A stretch of 64,000 nt of DNA from Oopsacas minuta (lineage: Eukaryota; Porifera; Hexactinellida; Lyssacinosida; Leucopsacidae): the NCBI GenBank assembly GCA_024704765.1, contig JAKMXF010000199.1, positions 620,605-684,604 on the forward strand, in the 5' to 3' direction. This document shows positions 36,872 to 48,017 of this stretch, in pieces. Both the position numbers and the translations under genes were made by a program. The number at the start of each line of letters is the position of its first letter. The first letter of the stretch is position 1. The notes under the pieces are model-generated. The model did not search any database and had not been told where the DNA came from. It was given only the letters and a program-made list of their open reading frames with translations.

Positions 36872-39401
36872 CACTACGTAACCCAAATTTTGTTTGGCTT
36901 CAATTTTTGATGTCCCCTTATGTTTTTTGGGTCGCTGAAATCAAAAATCGTGTTAGTTTTTCCATATCATCAATGCTTTTTGGCGTATTTACACTTTTTG
37001 CTTTTTCGGAACAAGTTGTGTTGTTCATTATATGCAAATTTACTTACAGCTCTTGTAATAGATTTAAACACGTAGTGATGTGTTGATAAGTTAATTTGAT
37101 TATGAAAATCACTACCAAACTGTACATTGCTGATTACAAGTCCTAAAGAAAACAAAACGTACTCATGTTAGAGAGTTAAAATACTTCAAAAATGAACTGT
37201 TGAACGAGCTTTTCTTTTGTGACCAGAAATGTCTTCCCTTATCAAAAACCACATGTAATCGCCCATCATTGCACTGTCCCAGCGGCCCTGATACAGTCTT
37301 TCCATTAGCTGAATGTCTTGGTGAAATCTCTCGCCATGTTCCACGCTGAAATCCCCCAAATTTTCTTGAAAGAAGTCAAGATGAGAGCATAGAAAATGAA
37401 GTTCCAACGACATGCGACATCCCATCTTTTGGTAGCTTGTGCTCAGAGTATTCACTATCTCTTCATAATTAGGATCTTTGTTATTTCCTAAAAAGCCATT
37501 AACTACATCTCGAAATGCCTGCCATGTTTTTCTTTCTGTTTCGGTCATTTTATTCTCCAGGGTTCTTGACTTTAATATGGTGGTTATTTGGGGGCCAACA
37601 AATATTCCTCCCTTTAGTTTATCATCTGATAATTTTGGAAACATTGCACGGATTTCTTGAAAAGCTTCTCCTTCAAAATCCAAAGCTTTAACAAATTGCT
37701 TTACTAAACCTAGCTTTATATGAAGAGGTGGTAGTAAAACTTTTTCCCGGCATACAAGTGGCTCTTTGATGACATTGTACTTTCCTGGCATTAATTCTTT
37801 TCTTGGCAGCCATTGAATCTTCTTGTAGTGCTCTCCATCAGCTCTGCTGTTCCACAAGCAAAGAAAACATGAGTATTTGGTGTAACCACCCTGCAGTCCC
37901 AACAAAAACCCTAACATCTTAAAATCACCACAGAGCTGCCAGTTAAATTCAGCATAGTTTATTTTAAGCAGTAGTTGCTTGACATTTTCATTGTCTTCTT
38001 TCATTTGTATTGAATAAGCAAGTGGAATTGACGGATATTTGTTCCCCTTATGAAGTAAAACTCTTTTAAGACTTTTGGTGGAACTGTCAATAAAAAGTCG
38101 CCACTGAGAAGGGTCATGTTCAATTCCATCAGCATCAAACAAACCATTCACATCTTTGCAATAGCACAGATCGTGTATTACATCAAAGTAAACAGAATAG
38201 TCCAAGTGCCTCCTCCTGTAAGCAGTTATTTTGCAATCATCACGCAGCAAGTTCCACTCGCTTAATCTTGACGTCAATAGCTCTGCTGCAGATTTTGTTA
38301 GTTGCAGATCTCGTATTAAGTCATCTAATTCTCTCCTAGAAGGATAATGACGATCTGCACTTGTTGATTGGAGATACTCCAACTCAAATGACAAGAATAA
38401 AATATAAGATGCAGATTGTGGGTCATCCTTACAGCATATAAGCTAGCGTAGCCTTATATTATAAAACATAAAACTACTTACATTTGCTGGTGGTTTTGGA
38501 ACTGGTAAAGTTTCACTGTGAGGAACAGGTGCAATGGATGAAGGTGTACTTGGATAAGTCAGTGCTCTTCTTCCCTTAACATTGAGGTACTAAGCAATAT
38601 TTATCATACAAAAGTAACACTCATAATGATGGTTTTGTGGCTCTCTCCAAACTCTTGGAATAGCTAATGGCATAACTCTAGCGGGACCCCTCAACCAACC
38701 TTCAAGGTTAGATCGACAGCTGCCACAAATTACATGTTAGGCCCAGGCCTTTTCCTGATCCCCAATGGACCTCCCAAAATACAGTCTATACGCTTCCCAA
38801 TACTTAGCTTCTTTTGATATTTTATTTGTAACATGTTTGTCACCAACATGATATCCACAAACATAGCAAAATGAGTAGGGTGAATTCTTGCATTGTCTAC
38901 TAGCCATTGCAATTTCTAATTTTGAAAACACTAACTTAACGTAACAACCAGCAAGTTATTTCTGCCTCTCTGCTAAAGGCAGTTATACTTATGCTTATAC
39001 TAGCTGCTGGTAGCTCATAGTATTAATATAAGTAAATACTTTCCAAGTGAAGGTACTGTATAGCAAATAAACTATACATAAGAACGAAATTTCTAAGTTT
39101 TGCAATCCTACCCCAGCCTGGAATTCTGATGCTGTTTAAGCTGTGCATTCGCAAACACTTTAAGTGTCTCCCAGAGCTTAAAAAGACAAGAGACAGTGAA
39201 GAGATTGCAAAATGTTTGTCATCTTTATTGTTATAGCACAAAAGATTTTGATTGTGACGTACGTTTTTGCTGGGTTGGCTAAGCGTGTAACCTGCTCATA
39301 TAAATAGGCTTCCTGAAAGTTAACAATCGATGATAGAAAAAAGCTAATTGCATTTTCGGAATCAGCGCCTCAAATTACCCATAAAAATTTGTTACGTCGT
39401 G
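36872..39401 (-). mobile_element. CACTA-like (CMC superfamily) element with 3-bp target copies
   Basis: The ends are CACTACGTAAC at the left and CACGACGTAAC at the right (reverse strand). The inner flanks are related in inverse orientation (cgctga, ttag, tatcatc words at about 36932-36980 and 39325-39370). TTA is duplicated outside both ends (36869-36871 and 39402-39404). A CACTA start with a 3-bp duplication is the hallmark of CACTA/EnSpm elements. It holds one two-exon gene on the - strand and lies inside a hAT. Confidence 0.72.
37186..38907 (-). pseudogene. Two-exon putative CMC transposase with zinc-finger N-terminus
   Basis: Predicted exon 1 is 38907-38482 and exon 2 is 38382-37186, with a 99-bp intron (donor GTAAGT, acceptor TTTGAG, phase 0), about 540 residues in all. 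Exon 1 has CKNSPYSFCYVCG, GDQEKAWA, WLRGPARV, RVWREPQNHHYECYFC and a Pro-rich end; two in-frame stops interrupt it. Exon 2 is fully open. It shows WRLFIDSSTKSLKRVLLHKG, NWQLCGDFKMLGFLLGLQGG, CFLCLWNSRADGEHY and VEHGERFHQDIQLMERLYQG. I read these as a D-D-E nuclease core with a Cys2 insert; that assignment is inference supported by the CACTA ends. Similar proteins are widespread, mostly unnamed, in arthropods and Hydra. Confidence 0.7.
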
Positions 39402-39609
39402 TTAAATTTGGAACAAATTTCAATTGAATTCGAATATTGATTGTATGCTACTGTAGATATCAGGTGCACAAATTCAGTAACTTGTGAAGTAATTGTTACT
39501 TGCCAATTTGATTTGTTAAAAAAGTATGGCAGCGGCACTCCCATTACCTGAAAAACTATGGGAGCGGCGCTCCCATCCGCTCCCACAGCAGGACACCACC
39601 GATCCAGGG

Positions 39610-41815
39610 ATTTCTCAAGCATTCTCCTCTCTTGGCTTTTCACCTGTAGTTAGATTTCAAGAATCTGACTTCATATTTTCCTGAAGCCCCTGGTCGTGGT
39701 CGACCTAGAAAGAAATTCTACTAGGACAAATTTACCGCTAGTAAATCTAATACTACAGCGTTCGGAGACTTGGTAACAGCACCCAGCACGAAACGGTCTG
39801 ATGCAAGGAGTCGCAAGTACACAAAGGTTCTTCCACACAGAGGTTACATTGCCAAATTCAGGATGCCTCCAAAAAACATTTCTAAGCCTGTATTACTACG
39901 TTCAGCTGAAGGAAATTCTGGAGAATTGCACACAAGCCAACAGGCATGAGAGTCCTTGATATAAGCATCTTAGCATAATTATTCTTTACGTTTCGTTGCA
40001 GTGAATGTATTAGAAGTCTTGCCTTATACGAAGATAAATGGATCCATGGCCGACAAACTTTCTTCACACCCAAATGCGATAGATGTCATAAAGAATATGC
40101 TACCTTCTCTTGCTCACGTTTTATCGACATACCTAGCCACTATACCTGTGTCAATGTGCCATTTACACCCAAGGATATGAATGAAGTTACCATCAGATCT
40201 GTAATGGCAGTACACTCAACTGGTATGTCTTGGCGTAATTAACACAAAATCTCTATAATATTTGATATGCCATCACCACTTCAAAGCATGCCAAATCAGT
40301 ATCTACAACCGTTTGGAAGAGGTTACCACGGCTGCGGTAACAACCGCTATGTCTAATACGGCTAAACAAATACACCAAAAAGTAGACTCAAAACCTTCCC
40401 TGAACCTAATGCTACTAACGCTACTATTAGCTTCGATAGCTCCTGGAAGACCAGAGGATTCTATTCAAACATTGGTTTCGGTGCTGTTGTCTCTACTGAC
40501 ACCAAGAGGTACTGGACTACGAGATCATGAGTCGACTCTGCGAGAAGTGCTCTGTCTGGACAGAAGCGAAGAGGAATGATAGAGCAGCTGAGAACGAGAA
40601 GTGGTTGGAGTGTCATAAGTCAACTGTAACTGAAACTATAGTGGATCTTCTCAAAGTATGGAGCCAGAAGCAGCCATGAGGATTTGGGGACGCTCCTTAG
40701 AGAAGAATCGTTTGGTTTATTAAATTTTTTCTGGACGGAGATTCCAAGAGCTACCAGCAGCTGACAGAGCTAGATCCATACCCTCTAGTGAAGATACGAA
40801 AAGAAGAATGTAAAATGCACGTAGTCAAACGTCTGAAGAAAGCTTTGTTGAAGAAAAATAGAAGTTCGAAATATCATATTTGTATAGCCCGCACTATCTG
40901 ATGGAAGGCTGATTATATCGCCGCAAATTACTCTACTGTCATCTATCAACATCGTGGTTCAACAGCAAATTAGTTGTATTCAGGTATCCGTGTACTAGTT
41001 GGCCATCTGCCCTACTGGAGATCAATCATGGTATCGGTGGAGAAACCCGCCAGGCTCTTCAGCTCATACTGCTTTGACAACCTTCAAACCAACTGATATC
41101 GAAATGTGAAAGAAGTGTTCAATACATATGCGACAGAAAATATCTGTGATCACTTGACGTTAGGACTGACTCAAATGCAAATTAATCACTGCACAACACT
41201 ATATGGAGTCTGTGTCCTAAAAAAGTACGTATCACCTCAATCTATTTGGATTCGCATTGCTATCGCTGTCCTAACATTCAATGAGGGGGAACTGTCTCCA
41301 TTTGGGATCCTGAATGACCTTAACCTGTCTCCATCTTAGAGGGCTTACAATGCAATACTTAAAAGAGAAATTGTGTCAGATTATTCCCGATGTTACCAGA
41401 AAAAGTCTAATTTCCAGCGACGAAAAAGAGCAAGGATATTTGAGCAGCAGAGAAAGAAGGCCCTGTTGAAGGCAGAAGGGGGACAGTTCGGAGATGAGAA
41501 TGTTCAAGAGAAAAGAAGCATGGCAGGGCCCGAGGACGTGGTATGTAGAGGAGAGTCAGGGAGCCTAGTGTCTCTACTGTCTCGACACGGTCTTCTTCTG
41601 ATTCATCGAATAGTTCTGATGAGTCCGATACCCCGTGCAGCATATGTGACCAAAGAGAACCAGACCCTATAGCGAAGAGGAGAATAAGAAAGAAGAATCA
41701 ATCTCAATGGGTACGCTGTGACATCTGTAATGATTGGGTCCATTGTTACTGTGCTGACGTGATTAACGAGATCGTATTTGCCGGCTCTATCACTTTGTGA
41801 CAAGTGTTCCTGATA
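39610..41815 (+). pseudogene. Decayed Mutator-like transposase with AT-hook and PHD finger
   Basis: Order along the + strand in changing frames: an AT-hook (PGRGRPRKKF) near 39690; a Cys-rich segment (CDRCHKEYATFSCSRFI) near 40075; MPSPLQSMPNQYLQPFGRGY near 40270; and ISFDSSWKTRGFYSNIGFGA near 40430, the first catalytic aspartate. FFLDGDSKSYQQLTELDPYP with KIRKEECKMHVVKRLKKAL near 40735-40850 holds the second. CPTGDQSWYRW lies near 41010, NTYATENICDHLTLG near 41125, and a basic tail near 41400. The end is a PHD finger (CSICDQREP, WVRCDICNDWVHCYCADV, CDKC). The core matches the animal Mutator-like transposase family. Numerous stops make it inactive. Confidence 0.82.
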
Positions 41816-41838
41816 CATGAGTCGTTGGTATCTCTTTA

Positions 41839-43142
41839 CGAGGGGCACTCAATAAGTTTTGAGCCTGACTATGTTGCGAGCTCTTATATAAGTAAACCAT
41901 TACTTGTTTCGAATAAACATGGGATAAATATACTGCGCTGAAAATCTTGTAACTTTATCTTGTATACCTTTCAGATCGCAGTAGTTTTATTATCAGTGGA
42001 TTCCTTAGTTACCAAATCCTCAATACAGTTATCAAGGCGTGATATTCGTTCGATAATACTTTTTCAGTCAACTTTTGAAACAATAAAAGAATGTCACGAA
42101 AATTTCTGTACAGCCTTTGCATATAACAAGGTATATGCGGCAACAGTGAAAATATGGTACAGAGAATTTAAGTGTGCGAATTTTCATCTTGAAGACCAAC
42201 CCCGCCCTGGAACACACCCACACGCTGTTACAGAGGGAATTGTTGAGTCAATTAAGGACACAGTGACAGCAGATCTAAATGTTACATATGAGGGGATTCA
42301 ACACGAAATTGGCATTTCATCCGGGCGGTGCACACCATTTTACACCAATTCCTTCAGCTACGTAAACTTTGTTCCCGCTGGATCCCACATCAGCATCATC
42401 CTGAAGCAGAAGCAGAATCGAGTGAAATGGTGCCATGAAATGCTTAAAAAATTCAACAATGGCAACAGTATAGATGTTTCCAAGATAATAACTGGTGATG
42501 AAACATGGATCTATCACTATGATCCAGAAACAAAGCAGCAGATCCATCAATAGTGTGAAATTGGAGAAGGTCCCCCAACAAAGGTTCGTAGAACTCAGTA
42601 CACCAAGAAACGAATGTATCTTATTTTTTTAATAAAACGAGTGTTAAAACTGTTGTACCTCTTGAACATGGTAAGACAATTAATTCAACCTGGTATACAG
42701 AAAGTTGTTTACCTTTAGTCATCAAAGCAATAAATGTACAGTGTCCTGGCACAGGATTAAGGGGAACTTTTTTGCACCATGATAATACCAGTTCTCATAC
42801 ATCAAAAATGACAAGACAATCCATTGAAGAATCAGGGCTACATATTTGCCACCCCCCCTTATTCTCTAGATCTAGCCCCCTGCGACTTCTGGCACCTCCT
42901 AGAATAACAAACTACCTTAAAGGCAGAAATTTTTCATCGAATTCTGAACTTGAGGTGGCCCTCAGAGAAGTGGTCAGCGACATCAACGAAAATGAATTTA
43001 AAGAACCTATTCAAGCTTGATTTAAACGAATTAACTCATGTATTCAAGCTATGGGATGCTATTTCGAACAATTATAGTAAAAAAATAAATATAGATTGAT
43101 GCTCCTTGATATTTAGGCTCAAAAGTTATTGAGTACCCCTCG
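41839..43142 (+). mobile_element. Mariner element 5, complete ends
   Basis: Left end cgaggggcactcaataagtt and, on the other strand, right end cgaggggtactcaataactt; about three mismatches over 32 bp. TA flanks both ends (41837-41838 and 43143-43144). Length is 1304 bp. The ends resemble the surviving end of mariner element 2, so the two are probably sister lineages. Confidence 0.94.
41990..43077 (+). pseudogene. Mariner element 5 transposase
   Basis: No in-frame ATG precedes the N-terminal domain (RRDIRSIILFQS, VKIWYREFKC, EDQPRPGTHPH), so the start is lost. Compensating frameshifts garble the segment after GISSG. The first catalytic motif IITGDETWIYHYDPETKQQ is intact, and a TAG follows six codons later near 42551. 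The next piece has GTFLHHDNTSSHT, the second aspartate. The third, in DLAPCDFW, is displaced into another frame near 42870. A TGA replaces a likely tryptophan near 43018, before the family-typical end CIQAMGCYFEQL and stop. Confidence 0.9.
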
Positions 43143-43144
43143 TA

Positions 43145-44221
43145 TATCTATTTTTGATACTATGTTTACTAATATTATTTTTGTATTTTGATCGAAGCTC
43201 CTAGTAAATTGCACTATCATATTTCTTGAATAACTCCCCCGGTGAGTCTTCTAAAAATCGATAGCTAGCTACATAGAACTATTATTCTCTGTATATTTAC
43301 TTATTCACTGTTAGTTTAGATCAAAACATATGGTATTTAGCAGTTGGTATGATTATATTTGGATTAACGTTTTACAAATTTCGTAACTTTCCCTGAGAGA
43401 TTTATATTCGCCCCTGCTACTATTCAAGAAAATACGGAATATATTTTGGAATATCTTTCAAAGTTACAACCTGGTTTCAGCTGATAATTGCAGTAAACTG
43501 CTTTTCAAACCCTCCAGCCATTGGATCAATATACTCGACTCGATTGTTATAATTTTTGATTTCAATTTTGATTTAATTTTTGAATTTAGTCTAGTTTTCG
43601 TACCGTACTAAGCAATAGGTATATTTTTTACTTTTTTTCTTATTTTTTGAATCATTTTTGTAAGATCAACTATTTTGATTTCTTCTATTATATTTTTCTA
43701 TTGTCTTTTTGAGGGTAATGATGTGGGAAATATTCCAGCACATGATTATTTTGAAATGTCTACTACTTGCTGCATCATTTACCAGTTTTCCATAAATCGT
43801 AGAAAAGCTATAGAATAATTAGCCATAATATTCAACAAGTTTGTCCGCATGGGGTGGGCTAAAACTCTCTACCTTAGTTCCAACATTACGTTAAACAAAA
43901 TTTGAAAACAACAAACACAATATATCTCTCCCTCTCTCTAATGGCAAACTTTTCAGAAATTATTCTGGTATTTTGTTGATTGAAAATCTAAATTCATATT
44001 AGCTGAATGGACCATATTGCACCGTATGCCTTCAAGAGATTTAAACTCAAGGAGGATATCCTCACGAAATGGTGTATTGAAATCCAAGCATACATACTCT
44101 ATTGGCTGTTAAGTAAGCACTAAAGGTTGTTTTTGGGAGGCATTTTTAAACTTTCTGGACAAATTTCCGTGGTCTATGTTAGAGACAAGTATAATTGAAT
44201 CTGACTAGAAAAATTTGCTGA
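43145..44221. other. AT-rich gap, nothing recognised
   Basis: No gene, repeat boundary or strong hairpin seen. Confidence 0.4.
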
Positions 44222-44400
44222 GTTCTGACAGAAGATAAGTTTTCTTCAATTGACCTACACTCCCCAAACAAATATCACTGAACCTTGACAGCTGACAAGT
44301 TTTCTTCATTTTGATTCACACTTTCCATATTTATATCACTCGACTCTGACAGGTGACAATATTTCTTCACTTTGAACAACACTCGACAAACCGATATCTT
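44222..44400. repeat. Diverged tandem repeat, about 60-bp period, three units
   Basis: Units start near 44222, 44282 and 44343. Each carries a ctgacag- or ttgacag-like start, then gataagttttcttca or a close variant, then a cacact/acactc block, and ends in atatcact or similar. A fourth partial unit follows at about 44404. No coding potential. Confidence 0.65.
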
Positions 44401-44489
44401 TGTTTTTCTACAGGTGGCAAGTTGGTTGTTTTCGCTTATTCTGACGTACTTCAAACATTTGCAATTAGAAATGTTTCCATAATGTGTTG

Positions 44490-44760
44490 ATAAATTTTGG
44501 TACAACTATAGAATTGCACCCCTCGAACTTTTCATCCGAAATGTGAAACGCACTCATTCTAGCCTGATCGTACTCGCTGAATGATGAAGATTCCACTTTA
44601 GAACGTTCAATTCGGTGCACAATTGAAAATGTTAGAGCTAAATTACACTACTAAGCCAAAGTCTATGGGCGAAATTGTATTAGTCATCAAATCAATTTAT
44701 ACTGATTCTAGTTACTATCTATAGCCATAGCAATGTGCCTACTAACATCATTACATAGTG
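44490..44760 (+). repeat. Dispersed repeat A, third and most diverged copy
   Basis: Begins with aaattttggtacaact, matching the start of the copies at 27181 and 32113. Later it shares ctaagccaaa, tctatggg, aaattgtatta and tatagccatag in the same order. It is shorter and more diverged. Confidence 0.65.
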
Positions 44761-45684
44761 ACTTACATTATTGAGAATCCTGAACAGGAATGCAAACTAC
44801 AAAATAACAAGCAATCATAATTATTACCATTGCTTCTATTGCTTCTAACAATGCTGTCAATTTTCAAAACGTAAGAGTGTAAAATGAAGCTGATTAGTTC
44901 ATGATTAGTATTTTAATTCTAATAACTTCGTTATATAATGTTGTTTGCAACACTGGAACAACTCGCAGCCTGTTAACAGACCTACGAGAGGGTGGGGCAG
45001 GCGGGGTCAAATATTCGACAGGTGTCACTATGTTCGTACATTGTGAGAATAGAGTTGTCACAATGTTGCGTTAGAAAATCAAGCATTTGCTCGTAATAAT
45101 TATGGTGAGAGCATACGTACTTGTAATCATCCTATCTTCTTGTTGTTATTTAACACTCACTAATGCAAGTTACCATTACAAAAAGGGTATTGTTTGCAAG
45201 TATTGTGAGTGTATCATTGATATTTATCAGGAAATTGTTCTATTGTTCAAACATAGGTTATAGAAATAACAAGAAAATCTCGGGATAATAAGATTGCATC
45301 CCAGGATTGTGATTCGAGAAATAATCCCCGATGTACAATAATCCCTGCATCCAGGGATTCTAACCCTTAATTGTAATATTAAAACATTGAGTTTGAAAAA
45401 TCACACATATAGTCCAAACTTACTACTACTTATTGTTATCATTTAACTATAATTTGAACACTATTTGCTAAACAACAAGATAAGCATTTCTTATTGATTT
45501 TTACAATGTTGTTGAATATGATCTCTTTGTTCCTTCTCCGTCAACATGATTCAATATGATGTGTTTCCAAAAGATCAGGATTCATTGTTTGCCCCTTTCT
45601 CAATCTCTTCTTCACGCTTCCTCAAGAACTTTCTATCCCTTGAGTATTCACTCCTGTGTGAGGATCCACAAAATTCTGAGAGTG
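44761..45684. other. Gap, nothing recognised
   Basis: Contains repeats of the word aatccc around 45290-45370 and no supported gene. Confidence 0.35.
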
Positions 45685-45758
45685 ATTGACGGTGTGATGA
45701 ACATCACACCGTCAATGTTATTTTTTATACTTTTTATGGCAAAGTATAAAAAATAACA
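45685..45758. repeat. Two perfect hairpins placed end to end
   Basis: The first has 15-bp arms (45685-45699 and 45702-45716) with a 2-base loop, around gacggtgtgatg. The second has 18-bp arms (45716-45733 and 45741-45758) with a 7-base loop, around tgttattttttatacttt. They share one base. Directly after, tagcgtaactatggggg resembles a hAT-type end. Confidence 0.9.
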
Positions 45759-46261
45759 TCCAGTAGCGTAACTATGGGGGTGAGTGGGTGGCAGTGCCCC
45801 TCCATTTTTTGAACATGAAACATTCTTACTTATAAGTTCTATTTTTGTCCAATATGTATACAGTATGGTATTTTAACCCACCTAGTTTCATCTGGGAACC
45901 AGTCAACTCGTTCCAATTTTTGAGTCAACTCCGAAGTAAATGTCTCTCATCATTGTGTTATACCAGCGTATTTTAAGGCGTTATCCCAGTTGTTGTCGAG
46001 CTTCTTTACATTAGACAAGCGCACTTCGCTTGCTCGCGCCTCGCGGAGCGAACAATTTGTGTTCACACTCTGACCTACGGCCCTCGAGTACATAAACTCC
46101 TAATCTTACCCGTAGCAAACATTATACTGCCATAATCTTTAAACCTGTTTAATAATGTCCCAAAAAGTGAACAAATATTTATGAAATGTTGTTTACAATA
46201 TCATATTTGGGCTCAGCACCTCGATTACCTCAGTATGACCAGTGAAAGGAAGTTTCAATCT

Positions 46262-46500
46262 CAATTTTGAAATTTGTTTACTTTATAATCATAAACTCAA
46301 CAATATATTTTCATATGAGGATCTAAATTCGGATTCAACGTACTTTGTTACCCCTGATTAACCGTTTAGAGCAAGCCCTTAAGCATATTTTGAGATTTAG
46401 ATAATTTGTTTACTTTATAGTCATAAAAATAACAATAAATTTACATTTGATTAATCTCAAAATGTGAAAATTGGATTCAGCGTATTCAACATATTAATTC
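46262..46500. repeat. Repeated module, two tandem copies plus one at 51303
   Basis: Two copies about 125 bp apart share the frame: aaatttgtttactttata, tcataaa, aacaata, then a gattcaacgta or gattcagcgta end. A third diverged copy lies near 51303-51412 (aaattgtttacggtataatc). Non-coding. Confidence 0.5.
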
Positions 46501-48017
46501 AAGTTTCACAGTATTCTTTTTACTTTCTTGGTAACCACGATATATCCATAGTTATGCGACATCTCAGAATAGAGAAAAATTGCATTCCATAATCCCTTGC
46601 TTGACAACGAACGAACATACAGACAAATAGACAACAATTGCGATTTACAAATATGGAAATTTAAAGTAAACAAATTTCTAAATAGTCTTAGAAACTTGGT
46701 TACAACGGTTATACAAGGCCGGACCAATATTTCTACTCGTCAGGTTAGTCAGGTCATGACTAGATATATTTTTTGCCGAAGATCCCAAGTTGTCCGTATC
46801 AATAAATATTTCCTTCCGGGAATTGTTATGCCAGAGTAATCAAGTACGCTAATTCTGTAATTTCAAGTCAATCATATTTTTCTGTCACAAGTTGATTCTG
46901 ATATCTCCAACTCTCTTTACTTATTCACAGTTATTCTAACAAGTATCAACTTGATTCTGTTATCTCCAACTTTCTACAGTTATTCACGGCTATTCTAACA
47001 ACAAGTTGGTCTACTATTTCACGCACTTTCACTACTTTTACATGTAAACTGGATGGCAGAGCTCAAAGGCCAGAATAAGATGCAGGCAGAGATGTTGGCA
47101 GAGTTCAAATCCAATGTAGAGACCTCCAGAGTAATCTACTAAGAAGAGAGCTGATAATTCAAGGTACAAGGAGGTATTGAGTGAGAAATTGAACTTCATG
47201 CAGCGTTTGTTGAGAATCTAGATGCGACATATGCAAACATATTGGACACATTGTAACATTTTATATGCTCATATATAGATTATTATAATATATACGTTTG
47301 TTGTATAATTATATTGTCATTAAATAATTCACCCTTTCCCTAACCTAAGAATTAATTTCAATATCTTAGACGGACTTAGATCTAGTTGGAATTACTTTTT
47401 CGGTATGGTTTATTTCTAAACCAAACAGCTACAAATTGTGAATGCAAATTTCCTAATTAGCAAACTTGGTTTCCCCAACACGTATTGACAGCAAGTGTCC
47501 AACTTGTGTGGGTTAGTCATGTTATTATATCACATAATTGGGCCTATTTCGTATGATAATTTCAGAATATAGCCCTGTTATTAGATATACTCTTTGTAAT
47601 TGAATTGTAGTTACTTACTTAGAAACTCGCTACAATGATACATTGGAATCTGTATAGTCCGACAGGAACTCGTCGGGACAAGAAAATAGTGTCGAATACA
47701 GTAACAAATTGTCAGATAATACGAGTGAAATTGCATTGTCAGAAGCTCATTCAGACCAAAAACACTGTCTGATTATAATGTCCCGCGATTATACAGGTGT
47801 TGGATTATGCAGGTTCCACTTGATCCCGAAATTAAGATTCAGTACATTTATAATACAATAGTTATAACTTATAAGGAGATCCTTGTAGTGTAGCAAAATA
47901 TGTTCATTTAACAGGGATAAATATACCCAGTCCCGCTAGCTTTGAACTTTAATATCATACCTTGCAAATATCTCTTTCCATATTATGGAGTTCAATAATA
48001 ATTTGATTAATATAAAT
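46501..48017. other. Gap, mostly unassigned
   Basis: 46655-46705 resembles 54597-54645 (aaacaaatttc, cttagaaac, ggttacaacggttat or close), another dispersed repeat. A 30-codon scrap at 47053-47143 is coiled-coil-like and unsupported. Confidence 0.35.

Larger units (their letters stand above)
36345..39601 (-). mobile_element. hAT element carrying a nested CACTA-like element
   Basis: Flanked by perfect 8-bp copies of atccaggg (36337-36344 and 39602-39609). The left end begins tagggatgtcctgct and the right end on the other strand begins cggtggtgtcctgct, followed by shared gggagcgg motifs. The 3257 bp consist of about 0.73 kb of hAT sequence split around a 2.53-kb insertion. Little of the hAT's own transposase survives. 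Confidence 0.85.

Noticed and set aside
41570-41815. PHD finger as part of a host chromatin gene
   Set aside because: It follows the Mutator-like core and basic tail on the same strand without a gap, so it is better read as the transposase C-terminus.
46597-46839. 80-codon + strand open frame
   Set aside because: Overlaps an apparent dispersed repeat shared with about 54597-54660 and shows no domain.
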